Shown here: in pieces, positions 33,821 through 42,552 of the stretch
Position numbering within the stretch: the first letter of the stretch is position 1
How the letters are laid out: each line of letters starts with the position of its first letter
NCBI GenBank assembly: GCA_016124895.1
Contig: WGMU01000007.1
Coordinates: forward strand, 1-55,743
Length of the DNA: 55,743 nt
Direction of reading: 5' to 3'
Source: a bacterium
GTDB lineage: Bacteria > Planctomycetota > Planctomycetia > Planctomycetales > Planctomycetaceae
Program-made: the position numbers and the translations under genes
The notes under the pieces: generated by a model
What the model saw: the letters and a program-made list of their open reading frames with translations, nothing else
Database searches by the model: none
What the model was told of the DNA's origin: nothing

Positions 33821-35035
33821 GTGTCATTGCTCTACCTCGACACAGCGAGGCTGGGCCAGGCCTGTCCTGAAGCACTTCAGGCCCAGCATGATTTCAATCG
33901 GCTCTCAGCCGACGACCCTTCCATGTACTGCGAGGGATTCTTTCGCGAGGGGACACGTGACTGGCCTGACACTCGACTCAACGACTATCCCGCGTTTGGG
34001 TCATGGGAAGGCATCGAGCCGTTCAAGCAGCAGATCGCCGGACGCTTTGCTGCTGAAACATCGCACGACGTCTTTCTCGCCAGTCGATCGGCTCAACTGG
34101 TTCGGGTCGCGGCACGAACGCTGTTTCGCACTTGCCGCAACGTCCTGACATCGGACCTGAACTGGCCCCACTGGCAGGCCATTGTCGCGGAAGAAGCAGC
34201 ACGCAGCCGACAGCAGGTCACGATCGCGTCTGTGCAGGACGCCGTCTTCAATGACCACCTGACGGCACGAGAACTGGCCCGATTGCTGACAGACACATTC
34301 ATCACGAACGAGTGTGACGCTGCGTTTCTACCGTCAGTCAGCAGCCAGGGAATTCACCTGCCGATCCACGATCTGCTGTCTGAATTGAAACAGACTGGCC
34401 AGTTGCGTTTTGCTTTGGTTGATGCGGCCCAGAGTTTCTCTCACCTGCCGGAACCGACAACACCGCTTGCCGACGTGACTATCACAGGTTGTCACAAATG
34501 GCTGTGTGGCTCACTGCCTCTTGGCATCGCCGTTTGCGGACGCCGGGTCATTGCCGAGCAGATTCGAGCCATCCTGGAGACGTCAGTAAGTTCGGCTGAC
34601 ATCGATGACCCGCTCCTGCGTTTCAGCCAGCAGATCTGTCATCGCTCTGTCGATCGCTATTCCGAAACCGTCAACGTCGCGCCGCTGTTTTCCGCGAATG
34701 CTGCAATTCGCTCGCCGCGAATCGACGCAGATTCTCTGCAACAGCAGAGTTCCCGGCGACTGGACAATGTGGATGCCATCGTGCGGGCAACTGCCTCAAC
34801 GGCGTGGAAGCCAGTGGAACCGGACGCCTCACTGCGAACTGGCATCGTACTGATGAGATCGTCGAGCCGTAGTATCCAGAGCCTCGACAGCGACGCACTT
34901 CGATCCAGGTTTCGCGATCATGGCATTGCCCTGAGCACGTACGATCGTGGACTCGTGAGAATCTCTGCCCCCGGCACGCTGTTCTGCCCGAATGAAACTG
35001 ACCGTCTCTGCAACGCGTTCAGTTGCATCGCATGA
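33821..35035 (+). CDS. PLP-dependent class V aminotransferase-fold enzyme
   Basis: This 404-residue enzyme has the fold-type I signatures: LYLDTARLGQACPEALQAQ at the N-terminus, FALVDAAQSFSHLP with the PLP-nitrogen aspartate, and ITGCHKWLCGSLPLGIAVCG with the Schiff-base lysine (HK). The late part (GIALSTYDRGLVRISAPG) matches the class V small domain. Cysteine-desulfurase and isopenicillin-epimerase-like enzymes are nearest; the substrate is unknown. I use the GTG start. Its place among mobile-element cargo, next to a membrane-anchored unknown, is unusual. Confidence 0.78.
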   Translation: MSLLYLDTARLGQACPEALQAQHDFNRLSADDPSMYCEGFFREGTRDWPDTRLNDYPAFGSWEGIEPFKQQIAGRFAAETSHDVFLASRSAQLVRVAARTLFRTCRNVLTSDLNWPHWQAIVAEEAARSRQQVTIASVQDAVFNDHLTARELARLLTDTFITNECDAAFLPSVSSQGIHLPIHDLLSELKQTGQLRFALVDAAQSFSHLPEPTTPLADVTITGCHKWLCGSLPLGIAVCGRRVIAEQIRAILETSVSSADIDDPLLRFSQQICHRSVDRYSETVNVAPLFSANAAIRSPRIDADSLQQQSSRRLDNVDAIVRATASTAWKPVEPDASLRTGIVLMRSSSRSIQSLDSDALRSRFRDHGIALSTYDRGLVRISAPGTLFCPNETDRLCNAFSCIA

Positions 35036-35188
35036 CTCTCACTTGCCGGCTTCGAGCAGCTCGTTCACAACAGAGTCTGTTCGCTGGAACCATCCGCGAC
35101 ATAGTTCGCACCGCTTGAGCTGCGGCTGCACTGAAAAATGCGGCTGTTCCTGTCAAACGACGGAACAGCCTGAATCGCCGAAACCTTG

Positions 35189-35458
35189 TCAGTATTCAGA
35201 TGGGAGCAGGATCGTCGTGGATGAGCGGTCTGCTTCAGTGATGATCCAGAACGTCTCGCCGGAACCGGAGTCATACACCGACATCAGCCGTGCCTCATTG
35301 ATCAACGCCCATTCGTTCTGCGACTTGTCTTCGTCGCAGACATTGCCCCAGTCGCCGTCTACGTGCCTCTTGAGAGCGATCTCGACTTCATTCATCGGGA
35401 TCAGCTCTTGGGCACCGGGAGTGATTCCCAACTGACCAACCTCAAACTTCATTGCCAT
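35189..35458 (-). CDS. Conserved plasmid-associated small protein
   Basis: This 89-residue protein starts MAMKFEVGQLGITPGAQELI, continues RHVDGDWGNVCDEDKSQNEW, and ends TFWIITEADRSSTTILLPSEY. The last motif is highly typical of short proteins found on plasmids and integrative elements of proteobacteria and others. Their function is unknown. GGAGG lies upstream of the ATG; a second ATG two codons later is possible. It is divergent from the recombinase gene. Confidence 0.7.
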   Translation of the reverse strand: MAMKFEVGQLGITPGAQELIPMNEVEIALKRHVDGDWGNVCDEDKSQNEWALINEARLMSVYDSGSGETFWIITEADRSSTTILLPSEY

Positions 35459-35666
35459 GACAGAACCTCCGAAGGAACCGAAAATGCGATTCCGACGATC
35501 TATCACGACCTGGCACGACAAGTCACACAGGCTCGAAGTTTGTGCTGGACAAAGGACGTTGTCATGCGCTACTGATGATGAGTAACAGATCATCAATGGC
35601 GGCAGATACCGATTGCTGAACGCGGTAATAGAACGACGATTCGGTAGCCGAAATGCACGGAGGACA

Positions 35667-36644
35667 ATGGAAGACGACTCGAAAGCAGTGGTTGCTCAGG
35701 TTGCACAGCAGATGCTGCAGCCGACGAGCAAATGCCCGACTCTGGTTGAAGCTGCAGGACCGTCAGCGAAATTCGCCTGGGAAGAATTCGTCTACGGGAA
35801 ACTGCGAAACACGTCGACGCGCAGGAACTACCAGCACGCCATCAATCGCTTCCTGGCGTTCTGCGAGAAGCGAAATCGCAGGCTCACGAGCATCATGCCG
35901 CGTGATGTCGGCCAGTATCTCGACTCGATGCCTCACTCAGACGCCACAAAGAAGCTCCACCTGGCGGCACTGAGGCACTTCTTTGACGCACTGGTCAGCC
36001 GCCACGCTGTCGTCCTCAATCCGGCTGCGTCAGTCAGAGGCCCTCGGGTTCAGGTCGTGGAGGGCAGGACACCCGAAATTGGAGTCCGTCCCGCCCGCCG
36101 GCTACTCAACTCGATCGATGTCACCAGCGTCGTCGGCCTGCGCGACCGGGCCATTATCGGCATTCTCATTTACACAGCCGTTCGAGTCAGTGCGGTGGCC
36201 AGGTTGCTTGCAGCAGACTTCTACGACGCTGGCGATCAGTTCTACCTGCGGTTCCGTGAGAAACGGGGCAAAGCCCGCGAGATCCCCTGTCGACACGATC
36301 TCCTGGTCTACGTTCAACGGTATCAGCAGGAAGCCGGCATCAACGACGAGCGGGCCCCGTTGTTTCGCACAGCGGTCGGGCGAACGGGACGATTGACTGA
36401 CCGTGCGATGTCGACCGGAGACATTGCCCGATTGGTCAAGCGGAGATGTCGCCGCATTCAGATTCCGCGACACGTATCACCACACTCATTCCGCGTGACG
36501 ACAATCACGGACTTGCTGGGACAAGGAGTTCCGCTGGAAGACGTCCAGCAACTCGTCGGCCATGCCGATCCCCGGACTACACGGCTCTACGACCGCAGAA
36601 GAAGGCAGGTCACCCGCAACATTGTCGAACGCATCTCTGTTTGA
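35667..36644 (+). CDS. Tyrosine recombinase/integrase
   Basis: This 325-residue phage-integrase-family recombinase has an N-terminal SAM-like domain (RNYQHAINRFLAFCEKRN) and a catalytic domain with all expected residues: Arg in YTAVRVSAVARLL, the beta-hairpin Lys region (REKRGKAREIPC), the HSFR box, the late His in LVGHADPRTTRLYDRR, and its nucleophilic Tyr. CGGAGGA precedes the ATG. It may integrate the surrounding element or resolve its dimers. I could not identify an attachment site next to it. Confidence 0.92.
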   Translation: MEDDSKAVVAQVAQQMLQPTSKCPTLVEAAGPSAKFAWEEFVYGKLRNTSTRRNYQHAINRFLAFCEKRNRRLTSIMPRDVGQYLDSMPHSDATKKLHLAALRHFFDALVSRHAVVLNPAASVRGPRVQVVEGRTPEIGVRPARRLLNSIDVTSVVGLRDRAIIGILIYTAVRVSAVARLLAADFYDAGDQFYLRFREKRGKAREIPCRHDLLVYVQRYQQEAGINDERAPLFRTAVGRTGRLTDRAMSTGDIARLVKRRCRRIQIPRHVSPHSFRVTTITDLLGQGVPLEDVQQLVGHADPRTTRLYDRRRRQVTRNIVERISV

Positions 36645-36909
36645 GGACTGGGAGACGACCCCTTGAAACGTATTGGCAGCGTTGCGTAGATCGATGCTGG
36701 CCCGGCGCTCGCTCCCGCTGCGTTTCGAGAACAAAGGCTGCACGTTCCGCCTCCGGCGTTGTCGTATTTCCGGATTGAGGAAACGGTCCGCATCAATTTG
36801 CCGAAGCTGTTGGGCGTTCCCCTTCGGGCCGGGCTTGCTCCGGGCTTCGCTGAACGCTCGGTCCTGCGGACTGCACAGCACCCTGCGCATCCCTAACGCG
36901 GGCAGTGGT
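36645..36909 (+). other. GC-rich non-coding block upstream of leader RNA
   Basis: No gene is supported. The stretch has repeated short GC-rich palindromes, including CGCTGAACGCT at about 36849, a motif that recurs as hairpins after parB. The style, with a GGGCGTTCCCCTTCGGGCC segment ending near CGCATCCCTAACGC, resembles non-coding blocks that I recall from integrative elements and plasmids. It may belong to the transcript that carries the structured leader starting at 36950. Confidence 0.45.
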
Positions 36910-36949
36910 CGACTGGAAGAAGGTCCCCGCCTGACGAGTCCTGATCGTA

Positions 36950-37046
36950 TCACGGCATCAAGGTCCGCATCTCGCTTGCAGCGAGATGCTGCTGCTCGGT
37001 CGCTTTGGTTTGGTGGTTTGGCCGAGGCTCCACCTTGACCTGCCGT
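36950..37046 (+). promoter_or_regulatory. Structured leader RNA, copy A
   Basis: The RNA closes with CACGGC/GCCGTG (36950 and 37041) plus AGGUC/GACCU (36960 and 37036). Inside is a 9-bp hairpin GCATCTCGC-TTGCA-GCGAGATGC (36966-36988) and a third stem CTCGGTC/GGCCGAG, so it is a three-way junction. Copy B at 38,659 keeps every stem with base changes that preserve pairing. It ends 82 nt before the ATG of the coiled-coil gene. Confidence 0.72.
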
Positions 37047-37127
37047 GTCGACTCGATTCGCTACGGCGGGCACTGAATAAACCGTCCGGCAGGACGCCGA
37101 ACTGCCGGACAATCGAAAGGAGGCACT

Positions 37128-37673
37128 ATGCCATTGACAGTAAAAGAGAAAGAACATTGGAAATACCGTATCGAGAAGAAAATCGACAAGGCGATCGAGA
37201 GAGCCTATCGAGAGCAGGCAAAGGACTTGCGGCGTTTGATACGGCAGGAAGCCGAAGAACGTGTGCTGAAGCGGCTGGGCCTGGAAGACTACATGAAGCA
37301 GTACGAAGCGCTGGAGACTCAGTTGAAGTCACTTCGTCTACAGCAGGAAAAGCTGAGTGAGGATACGGCTCAACCGTTTGAAACTGGACGGGACGAGAGT
37401 CGCTACCTTCGGGAACACGGACATCGATTGATCGAGAGCGTCATTAACAGGGAAGTTGCCGAGACCGAGAAGGAGATTCTTGGGGAATCAGAGGCGGGAC
37501 GGAGAATTCTACGGCTTGAGCGAGAACGTGAAGAACTCACCGACACGATCTGGCTGGCGACTTCACCCGTGCAGATCAGAAGTCTGTGGAAAGACTTCAC
37601 GGCACTCGTCACCGAAGAGCCGACTGAACTTCAGGTTCAGGCAATGACCTATGATCCCACCGAAAACGAATAA
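37128..37673 (+). CDS. Coiled-coil protein of unknown function
   Basis: This 181-residue highly charged helical protein begins MPLTVKEKEHWKYRIEKKID. It then has LRRLIRQEAEERVLKRLGL, two long heptad-like regions, and the motif HRLIESVINREVAETEKEIL. It has no cysteine and no membrane segment. It is probably a dimeric coiled coil. An AAAGGAGG site precedes the ATG, and the structured leader ends 82 nt upstream, as it does for the RadC-like gene. The leader suggests control after transcription begins. Family unknown. Confidence 0.7.
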   Translation: MPLTVKEKEHWKYRIEKKIDKAIERAYREQAKDLRRLIRQEAEERVLKRLGLEDYMKQYEALETQLKSLRLQQEKLSEDTAQPFETGRDESRYLREHGHRLIESVINREVAETEKEILGESEAGRRILRLEREREELTDTIWLATSPVQIRSLWKDFTALVTEEPTELQVQAMTYDPTENE

Positions 37674-37727
37674 TTCCTGACGACATCCGTCACGTGGCCG
37701 GTCAATCGACTGGCCACTTCTCGAAAC

Positions 37728-37859
37728 TCACCAGGACGTCCAAATGCTCCGCATTACAAAGAACGCGTACAGGCCGAATCCCCAGATGATCAGAACGGGT
37801 TTCTGCATCGCCAGTATCGCAGCGACCAGATACAGGAAGACGAACGCGGCGACGTTCAC
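37728..37859 (-). CDS. 43-residue membrane protein, translationally coupled
   Basis: The GTG start overlaps the stop of the upstream gene in the form GTGA. The peptide begins VNVAAFVFLYLVAAILAMQ (first residue read as Met) and continues with PVLIIWGFGLYAFFVMR before ending in SIWTSW. Two hydrophobic helices make it a likely small membrane protein, perhaps a hairpin. The tight overlap and membrane composition argue that it is real. Function unknown. Confidence 0.5.
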   Translation of the reverse strand: MNVAAFVFLYLVAAILAMQKPVLIIWGFGLYAFFVMRSIWTSW

Positions 37860-38527
37860 GCGACCTCCTGAATGTTGTCGCACTCACTCGCGAATGGCTG
37901 CACGATTTCCCGCCGGAGCTTGAGGGCCGAAACAGGAACATCCTCGAACCCTGCCGGTCTGCGGACGTGATTGACCGCCCGGTGAATGTTCAGAATCTGG
38001 CGGCGGATGGGTGCGTACCGGGCAAATGGTATGCGGCGGAAGTCTTCAATCAGCGTTTCCGCCTGACGGTGTTTCGCTCGCATGACAAGGAAGGTCTTGA
38101 GTTCGCGGTAGGCGGTTGGATCGATGCGGACGCAGGCGTGCCATTTTGGTGAGGCACCACCGCCAGGCGTGACGCCGCCGCGTCGATAGCTGATCGAGTA
38201 GCCTTCAAAGCGAATTGGATGCCGACGGCAATCGCGAACCAGTTCCTGGGATTTGAAGGGGTGATGGCCTTCGGTTGCCAGCAACAGAAACCAGTTTTCG
38301 TGCCGGATGTACTGCATGTTCGCGAGTCCCTTCGCTTTGCGAGTGGCCCGCTGTCGTTCCGAAATGTCGATGCCGTATTTGGCAACCAGCTTGCGGTCGA
38401 CTTTTTCCGCATCCTTGCCACGAGGGATTCTGCCGCTGGCGTACCACCAGTAGCCGTGTCGCAGATAGCTGACGGCAACCTGCTGTACGAGCCCTTCCGG
38501 GCTTGCTGCAACGCATCGGTATTTCAT
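37856..38527 (-). CDS. Unknown protein, plasmid/element-type
   Basis: This is a 223-residue basic protein. It has an opening MKYRCVAASPEGLVQQVAVS, a YWWYASGRIPRGKDAEKVDR segment, NWFLLLATEGHHPF, and SYRRGGVTPGGGASPKWHAC, ending in an Arg-rich helical half. The many Arg/Lys/His residues suggest nucleic-acid binding, and TEGHHPF could carry metal ligands. I do not recognise a family. I use the ATG at 38527, though a GTG two codons earlier is possible. It is coupled to the small membrane gene. Confidence 0.65.
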   Translation of the reverse strand: MKYRCVAASPEGLVQQVAVSYLRHGYWWYASGRIPRGKDAEKVDRKLVAKYGIDISERQRATRKAKGLANMQYIRHENWFLLLATEGHHPFKSQELVRDCRRHPIRFEGYSISYRRGGVTPGGGASPKWHACVRIDPTAYRELKTFLVMRAKHRQAETLIEDFRRIPFARYAPIRRQILNIHRAVNHVRRPAGFEDVPVSALKLRREIVQPFASECDNIQEVA

Positions 38528-38658
38528 ACCCACTGTTGAAACATGTTCTCAGCGACCTGGCAAGTGAATTCCTCTCCGCAAACGCATTGAGGGATTGCGG
38601 GAGACACTCAGGATGCTGCCGACTGGTGGAAACCCCGCCACACGAGTCCTGATTCTAT

Positions 38659-38757
38659 CACGGCGTCAAGGTCCGCAGCTCGCTTGCGTCGAGCTGCTGC
38701 TGCTCGGCCCGATTTGTCTTTATTTCATCGGACGAGGCTCCACCCTGACCTGCCGTG
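38659..38757 (+). promoter_or_regulatory. Structured leader RNA, copy B
   Basis: It has the same architecture as copy A: outer stem CACGGC/GCCGTG with a 4-nt bulge and AGGTC/GACCT, a covarying hairpin GCAGCTCG-CTTGCGT-CGAGCTGC (38675-38697), and a third stem in which CTCG pairs CGAG and inner CCGAT pairs ATCGG. The element ends exactly 82 nt before the RadC-like ATG. A further hairpin lies in that gap in both copies. Confidence 0.72.
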
Positions 38758-38838
38758 ACCGAAGCACGGTGTCGGCGCGGGAATCAACCTGCTTTCAGGC
38801 TGGCCGACCGCCTGGAAGCAACACGAAAAGGAATGCTT

Positions 38839-39288
38839 ATGGAATCACCAACTGCACTAATAGCACACGACCACTTTATACGGGAGGTACAGGTCTACTA
38901 CCGAAAAACGAATAGCCGTCACTTTCAGGTGACCTGCGAGCAGGACGTCGCCACGTTTGTTCGCTCCGTCCTGACCGATAACAGTCGCGAACACTGTGTG
39001 GCACTCTATCTGGATGCCAGCAACCGAGTCGGTTGCTACTCCCTGATCTCGATCGGGACTGCGACAATGTCCTTGATTACTCCCCGTGAGATCTTTCAGC
39101 GAGCCATTCTCGCCGGTTCTGTATCAGTGATCCTGGCGCACAATCACCCCAGTGGCGACCTGACCCAAAGTGCTGCCGATGTCGAAACGACAAGCCGGCT
39201 GCGGAAGGCAGGTGAGTTACTCGGCATCCGGCTTCTGGATCATGTAATCGTTACAGATGACAGCAGCATCTCCGTCATCGCTCCCTGA
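38839..39288 (+). CDS. radC: RadC/JAB-domain protein of mobile elements
   Basis: This 149-residue protein matches the C-terminal JAB/MPN part of RadC. It has VALYLDASNRVGCYSLISIG, TPREIFQRAILAGSVSVILA, and the zinc site HNHPSGDLTQSAADVETT, followed by LLGIRLLDHVIVTDDSSISV. The N-terminal DNA-binding HhH part of chromosomal RadC is absent, as usual for plasmid and ICE versions. The ATG at 38839 has an AAAAGGA site 6 bp upstream. The leader RNA upstream implies control of its expression. Its role in elements is unclear. Confidence 0.85.
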   Translation: MESPTALIAHDHFIREVQVYYRKTNSRHFQVTCEQDVATFVRSVLTDNSREHCVALYLDASNRVGCYSLISIGTATMSLITPREIFQRAILAGSVSVILAHNHPSGDLTQSAADVETTSRLRKAGELLGIRLLDHVIVTDDSSISVIAP

Positions 39289-39300
39289 TGATGCAGGAAT

Positions 39301-40598
39301 GTGGGGTTGTTGCGGCCAACCCCACGAAGCCGTGAATCCCTGATGTCGCAAGTGGGCCGAAATGGCCGTCGAGTCATGTGCGGGTAGCACTGCTTTCGTC
39401 AGTGTACCCGCACAATTCATAGTACCCGCGATCGCAAAACCTCAGCCGAACAACTCGCAGTGCGTGGACGCACCTCGGGTGTTCGTCGTCAGTCTGCCGC
39501 CAAAAGTGGTCACTCTCCCGAGTCACCACCGTCGGCCACATGCTGCCCGCCAAGGGACATGGCCGCACCAGTTTGCTGGTGCGACGACTGCAAATCTCCA
39601 GACAGGGTCGACAACCACGGTTGTCGCTCACCCCTCAGCCCTTTCGTTACCGTTCGTTCGGTTCATCACTCCCGAACACGGACGGGATGCGACTGCCTTG
39701 CCGCACACTGACTGACTGCCCTGGAAAGGCAGTGTCCGTGACCAGACCTTCGTCTGATTCACCGCGCACGCTTCCGCGTGCCTCCTACTCAGGCCACTCT
39801 CCCCCACAACGGCACGCACGATTCAACGACAATGTTGAACCGATATCTGGTGACCAGCCAGACTGCCGGAGTGCCAGCTCCGGACGCCGCTGTGGTTCCT
39901 GCGTTAGTGTCGACCTTCGACTTCGAGTTCACGTTGCTAGGGCGTGTTACCGCCCGATCCGCTCAGGTGTCAGTCGCCTTCCGGCCAACCGCACTTTCCC
40001 GGCGAATTGCCAACGGCAATCGCACCGGATTTCCCCCTACGAAAGCAGAAGCTCGGGGTATCGCTCCTGAACGGCATTTCGCGATTCGGCACCGTCTCCT
40101 CGAAGTCTCACTGGCAAGCCCTCTCGTTCGTTTTTGATTGGGCCTTTCATGGTTGAGCTTTTCACCGCCGAGCTTTCCCCGGCCCGCGACATACGCATAT
40201 TGACCTTTGCCGCGTATTCCCACGAGGCAGGTCGCTGAACGTCGTCGGGACCGAATTGACCCGGTCGCCGGGATGGTCGTCCCGGTGCCTGTTGTCGCCA
40301 ACAGACAGCTCCCCACGCCAGCCGCGTTGAACGAACTCGCGTTAAAGCAAGCCCGGACCCCACGGACGGGATTCTCTGCGCCAATGCGCAGACCACCCGT
40401 TTTGACCTTCGACTACAGATCGAAGGCGAAACCAGAATCTGGTTTCATCGACACGGCCCTGCTGCGCGAACACAGCAGGGTCTGTCCGCATCGCCCGCTT
40501 TATGCTGCTCCAGCGGCTGCATCAGCCGCGAGCAACGCCATTGGATAGAACGCCGGGATTGAGTCGAGACGCACCTGCTCCCATACGAGGGGAGCAGG
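39301..40598 (-). ncRNA. Hairpin-dense non-coding block, possible large structured RNA
   Basis: No gene is supported here. I count more than a dozen strong stems along the stretch. Examples are 39301-39325 (9 bp), 39378-39413 (9+5 bp), 39506-39529, 39564-39583 (8 bp), 39766-39781, 40289-40304, 40375-40392, 40457-40480, 40507-40533 and 40574-40598 (9 bp). Read on the minus strand, three tight stems close with GGGA, GGAA and GCGA loops, all of GNRA type, whereas the plus strand gives TCCC, TTCC and TCGC. This favours minus-strand transcription. Strong stems continue beyond the group II intron at 43,124-43,170. Alternatives are palindromic repeats or DNA hairpins. Confidence 0.45.
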
Positions 40599-40732
40599 GC
40601 TGCTCGGGATTACTCCGACGAGCCTCCATTGAACCGGACAAGCCGTAGGGTAAGGAACCAGCGAGCCATCTCGTTTGTGCATACTCAGCTGAGGCATGCA
40701 TTCCCGTGACGCTTTTCCAATCCCTCCCCTCC

Positions 40733-40767
40733 GAACCACGCATGATAGTTTCCTTATCACGTGGCTC
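40733..40767 (-). other. Group II intron domain V
   Basis: On the minus strand it reads GAGCCACGTGATA, a GGAAAC loop-side segment, then CATGCGTGGTTC. This is the catalytic hairpin of bacterial group II introns with matching stems and bulge. It lies 13 bp after the reverse transcriptase stop, the usual place. Confidence 0.85.
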
Positions 40768-40779
40768 TCCGGTAACGCA

Positions 40780-42552
40780 TTACGCAAGGCGACGTCCGTC
40801 ATAGCTCCCTGAATGAATCTGCTGATGGCATTTCAGACACACGACCAGCGTTTTCCGTCGTCGTGCCGCCATCACCTTTTCCCAGCGACTTCGCCCCTTC
40901 AGGTCTGCGAGTTTTCGGATGTGGTGGACTTCAATGTCCTCCAATGATCCGCACAATTCACATTTCTGAGCGAGTAACCGGTCAATCAGTTCACTCCGAT
41001 CGCTCCAGATCATGGTCGGCATTTCGCCGATAACTGCCCATTCATTCCAGCGAAGCGAAATCCCTCCAAAGTGGGCCGACAACGGCTTCTTCTTTGGGCC
41101 TCGATCCACCGTCACCATCAGCACTTTGTAAGTGCCTTCTGGTGTGACCAGCTCTCGCCGGAACCGTCGGTAAATCTCACGTCGGCTGGTTCTCAACTTG
41201 TTGGCCAGCGTCTTTGTGAGCGACTGCTCCGCAACCCACTTCACGCGACTGAGCGTGTGCAGGTTGTAGGCCAGGCGGTAATACTGCACGACTCCGCTGT
41301 ATTCCGACTGGTAACGAGCCACGATCCCGTATGCACCATCATTCAGACGTTCCGGCAGGTGCACCGGCTTGCCGCCCCGCATGTACTTCGTGCAGTGTTT
41401 CCGCGCGACCGTTTGCGGGACTCTCAGCCCGACGCTGCCATTGATGCAGCGTTGACCACGCCAATCATGTTTATGATCGGCGCGGTGGATGTGGACTTCG
41501 TAACCCAGAAACTTTGCACGCTCTTCACGTCCATTTGTGATGAGCGTCTTTTCGTTACTGAGCTGCAGCTTCAGACGGTCTCCAAGAAACTGACTGATCT
41601 GCTGCTTGATTTCCACAGCCTCGGACTTTGGTCCGGTGTAACCCAGCAGGAAGTCGTCCGCGTATCGCACGTACCACAGGCGTCGAAAGTTCGGATCATC
41701 CGGGTCACGAGACGGAAGCGTCTGTGCTTGCTGTGACAGCCTCCTTGCCTGTTCCCGGTCTCCTTTCTGACGTGCCCGTGATGCGGCGACAGTTAATGCC
41801 ACATACGGCGGATTCGTCTTCCTTTGAGAACCACGCGTGTGCTCCGGTATCAGCTCGCCGTCGACAAAACTGTCAAGGCGATCCAGCACCAGATTTGAAA
41901 GAATGGGGCTGATCACGCCACCTTGCGGAACTCCGCTGTAGGTCGCGTTCCATTTCCAGTCTTCCAGATACCCGGCTTTCAGGAGTCCCCGCATCAGTCG
42001 GTGAAAGCGGTTGTCGTGGATCTTCTCCGCGATGATTTCCATCAGGACCGAATGATCGATCCGATCGAAGCATGCCGAGATATCTCCCTCGATGAACCAC
42101 TTTGTCGCCTTTCCAACACGACGAATTTCCTGCAAGGCCGTGTGGCAGCCGCGTCCCGGACGAAACCCGTGCGAACGGTCACTGAACTGCGGCTCGTAAT
42201 AGGATTCCATGATGGACCGGATGACTTCCTGAAGAAGTTTGTCCGACCAGCACGGCATGCCCAGAGGCCGCATCTTTCCGTTCTTCTTGGGAATGTACGT
42301 GCGTCGGACCGGCGTCCATTGGTACCGCTCGTGTTTGAGCTTCTCAATGATTCTGTCGATCTTCCGCATTGACATCCCGTCCACAGTTTCCGCCGTTGTT
42401 CCCCGTGTCATCGCCCCATCGTTCGCATACAGCTTCGCATAGGCTCGAAGATACAGGTCACGTTGGTAAAGAAGCCGATAGACTCCTTCCAGCGGCAGCC
42501 CGCGTTGTCCTCGTTTTCGTATGATGTTGTTTATTGCTGCGGCGTTCCGCAT
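40780..42552 (-). CDS. ltrA: Group II intron reverse transcriptase/maturase with HNH domain
   Basis: This 590-residue protein has RT blocks including RPLGMPCWSDKLLQEVIRSI, SHGFRPGRGCHTALQEI, FIEGDISACFDRIDHSVLME, GVPQGGVISPILSNL and the active-site YADDFLLGYTG. A maturase X domain (SGVVQYYRLAYNLHTLSRVK) follows. The C-terminal HNH endonuclease is CELCGSLEDIEVHHIRKLAD and CLKCHQQIHSG. It splices and mobilises its intron. All motifs are intact, so the intron may still be mobile. It is encoded in the same direction as the intron, as expected. Confidence 0.95.
   Translation of the reverse strand: MRNAAAINNIIRKRGQRGLPLEGVYRLLYQRDLYLRAYAKLYANDGAMTRGTTAETVDGMSMRKIDRIIEKLKHERYQWTPVRRTYIPKKNGKMRPLGMPCWSDKLLQEVIRSIMESYYEPQFSDRSHGFRPGRGCHTALQEIRRVGKATKWFIEGDISACFDRIDHSVLMEIIAEKIHDNRFHRLMRGLLKAGYLEDWKWNATYSGVPQGGVISPILSNLVLDRLDSFVDGELIPEHTRGSQRKTNPPYVALTVAASRARQKGDREQARRLSQQAQTLPSRDPDDPNFRRLWYVRYADDFLLGYTGPKSEAVEIKQQISQFLGDRLKLQLSNEKTLITNGREERAKFLGYEVHIHRADHKHDWRGQRCINGSVGLRVPQTVARKHCTKYMRGGKPVHLPERLNDGAYGIVARYQSEYSGVVQYYRLAYNLHTLSRVKWVAEQSLTKTLANKLRTSRREIYRRFRRELVTPEGTYKVLMVTVDRGPKKKPLSAHFGGISLRWNEWAVIGEMPTMIWSDRSELIDRLLAQKCELCGSLEDIEVHHIRKLADLKGRSRWEKVMAARRRKTLVVCLKCHQQIHSGSYDGRRLA

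Noticed and set aside
39362-40548. Several open frames of 60-170 codons on both strands
   Set aside because: They overlap in many frames, have Arg/Ser/Pro/His-rich composition, show no family features, and are punctuated by palindromes. A non-coding structured region explains them better.
39301-40598. CRISPR array or integron attC array
   Set aside because: The hairpins differ in sequence and spacing, there are no regular direct repeats, and no cas or intI gene is present.
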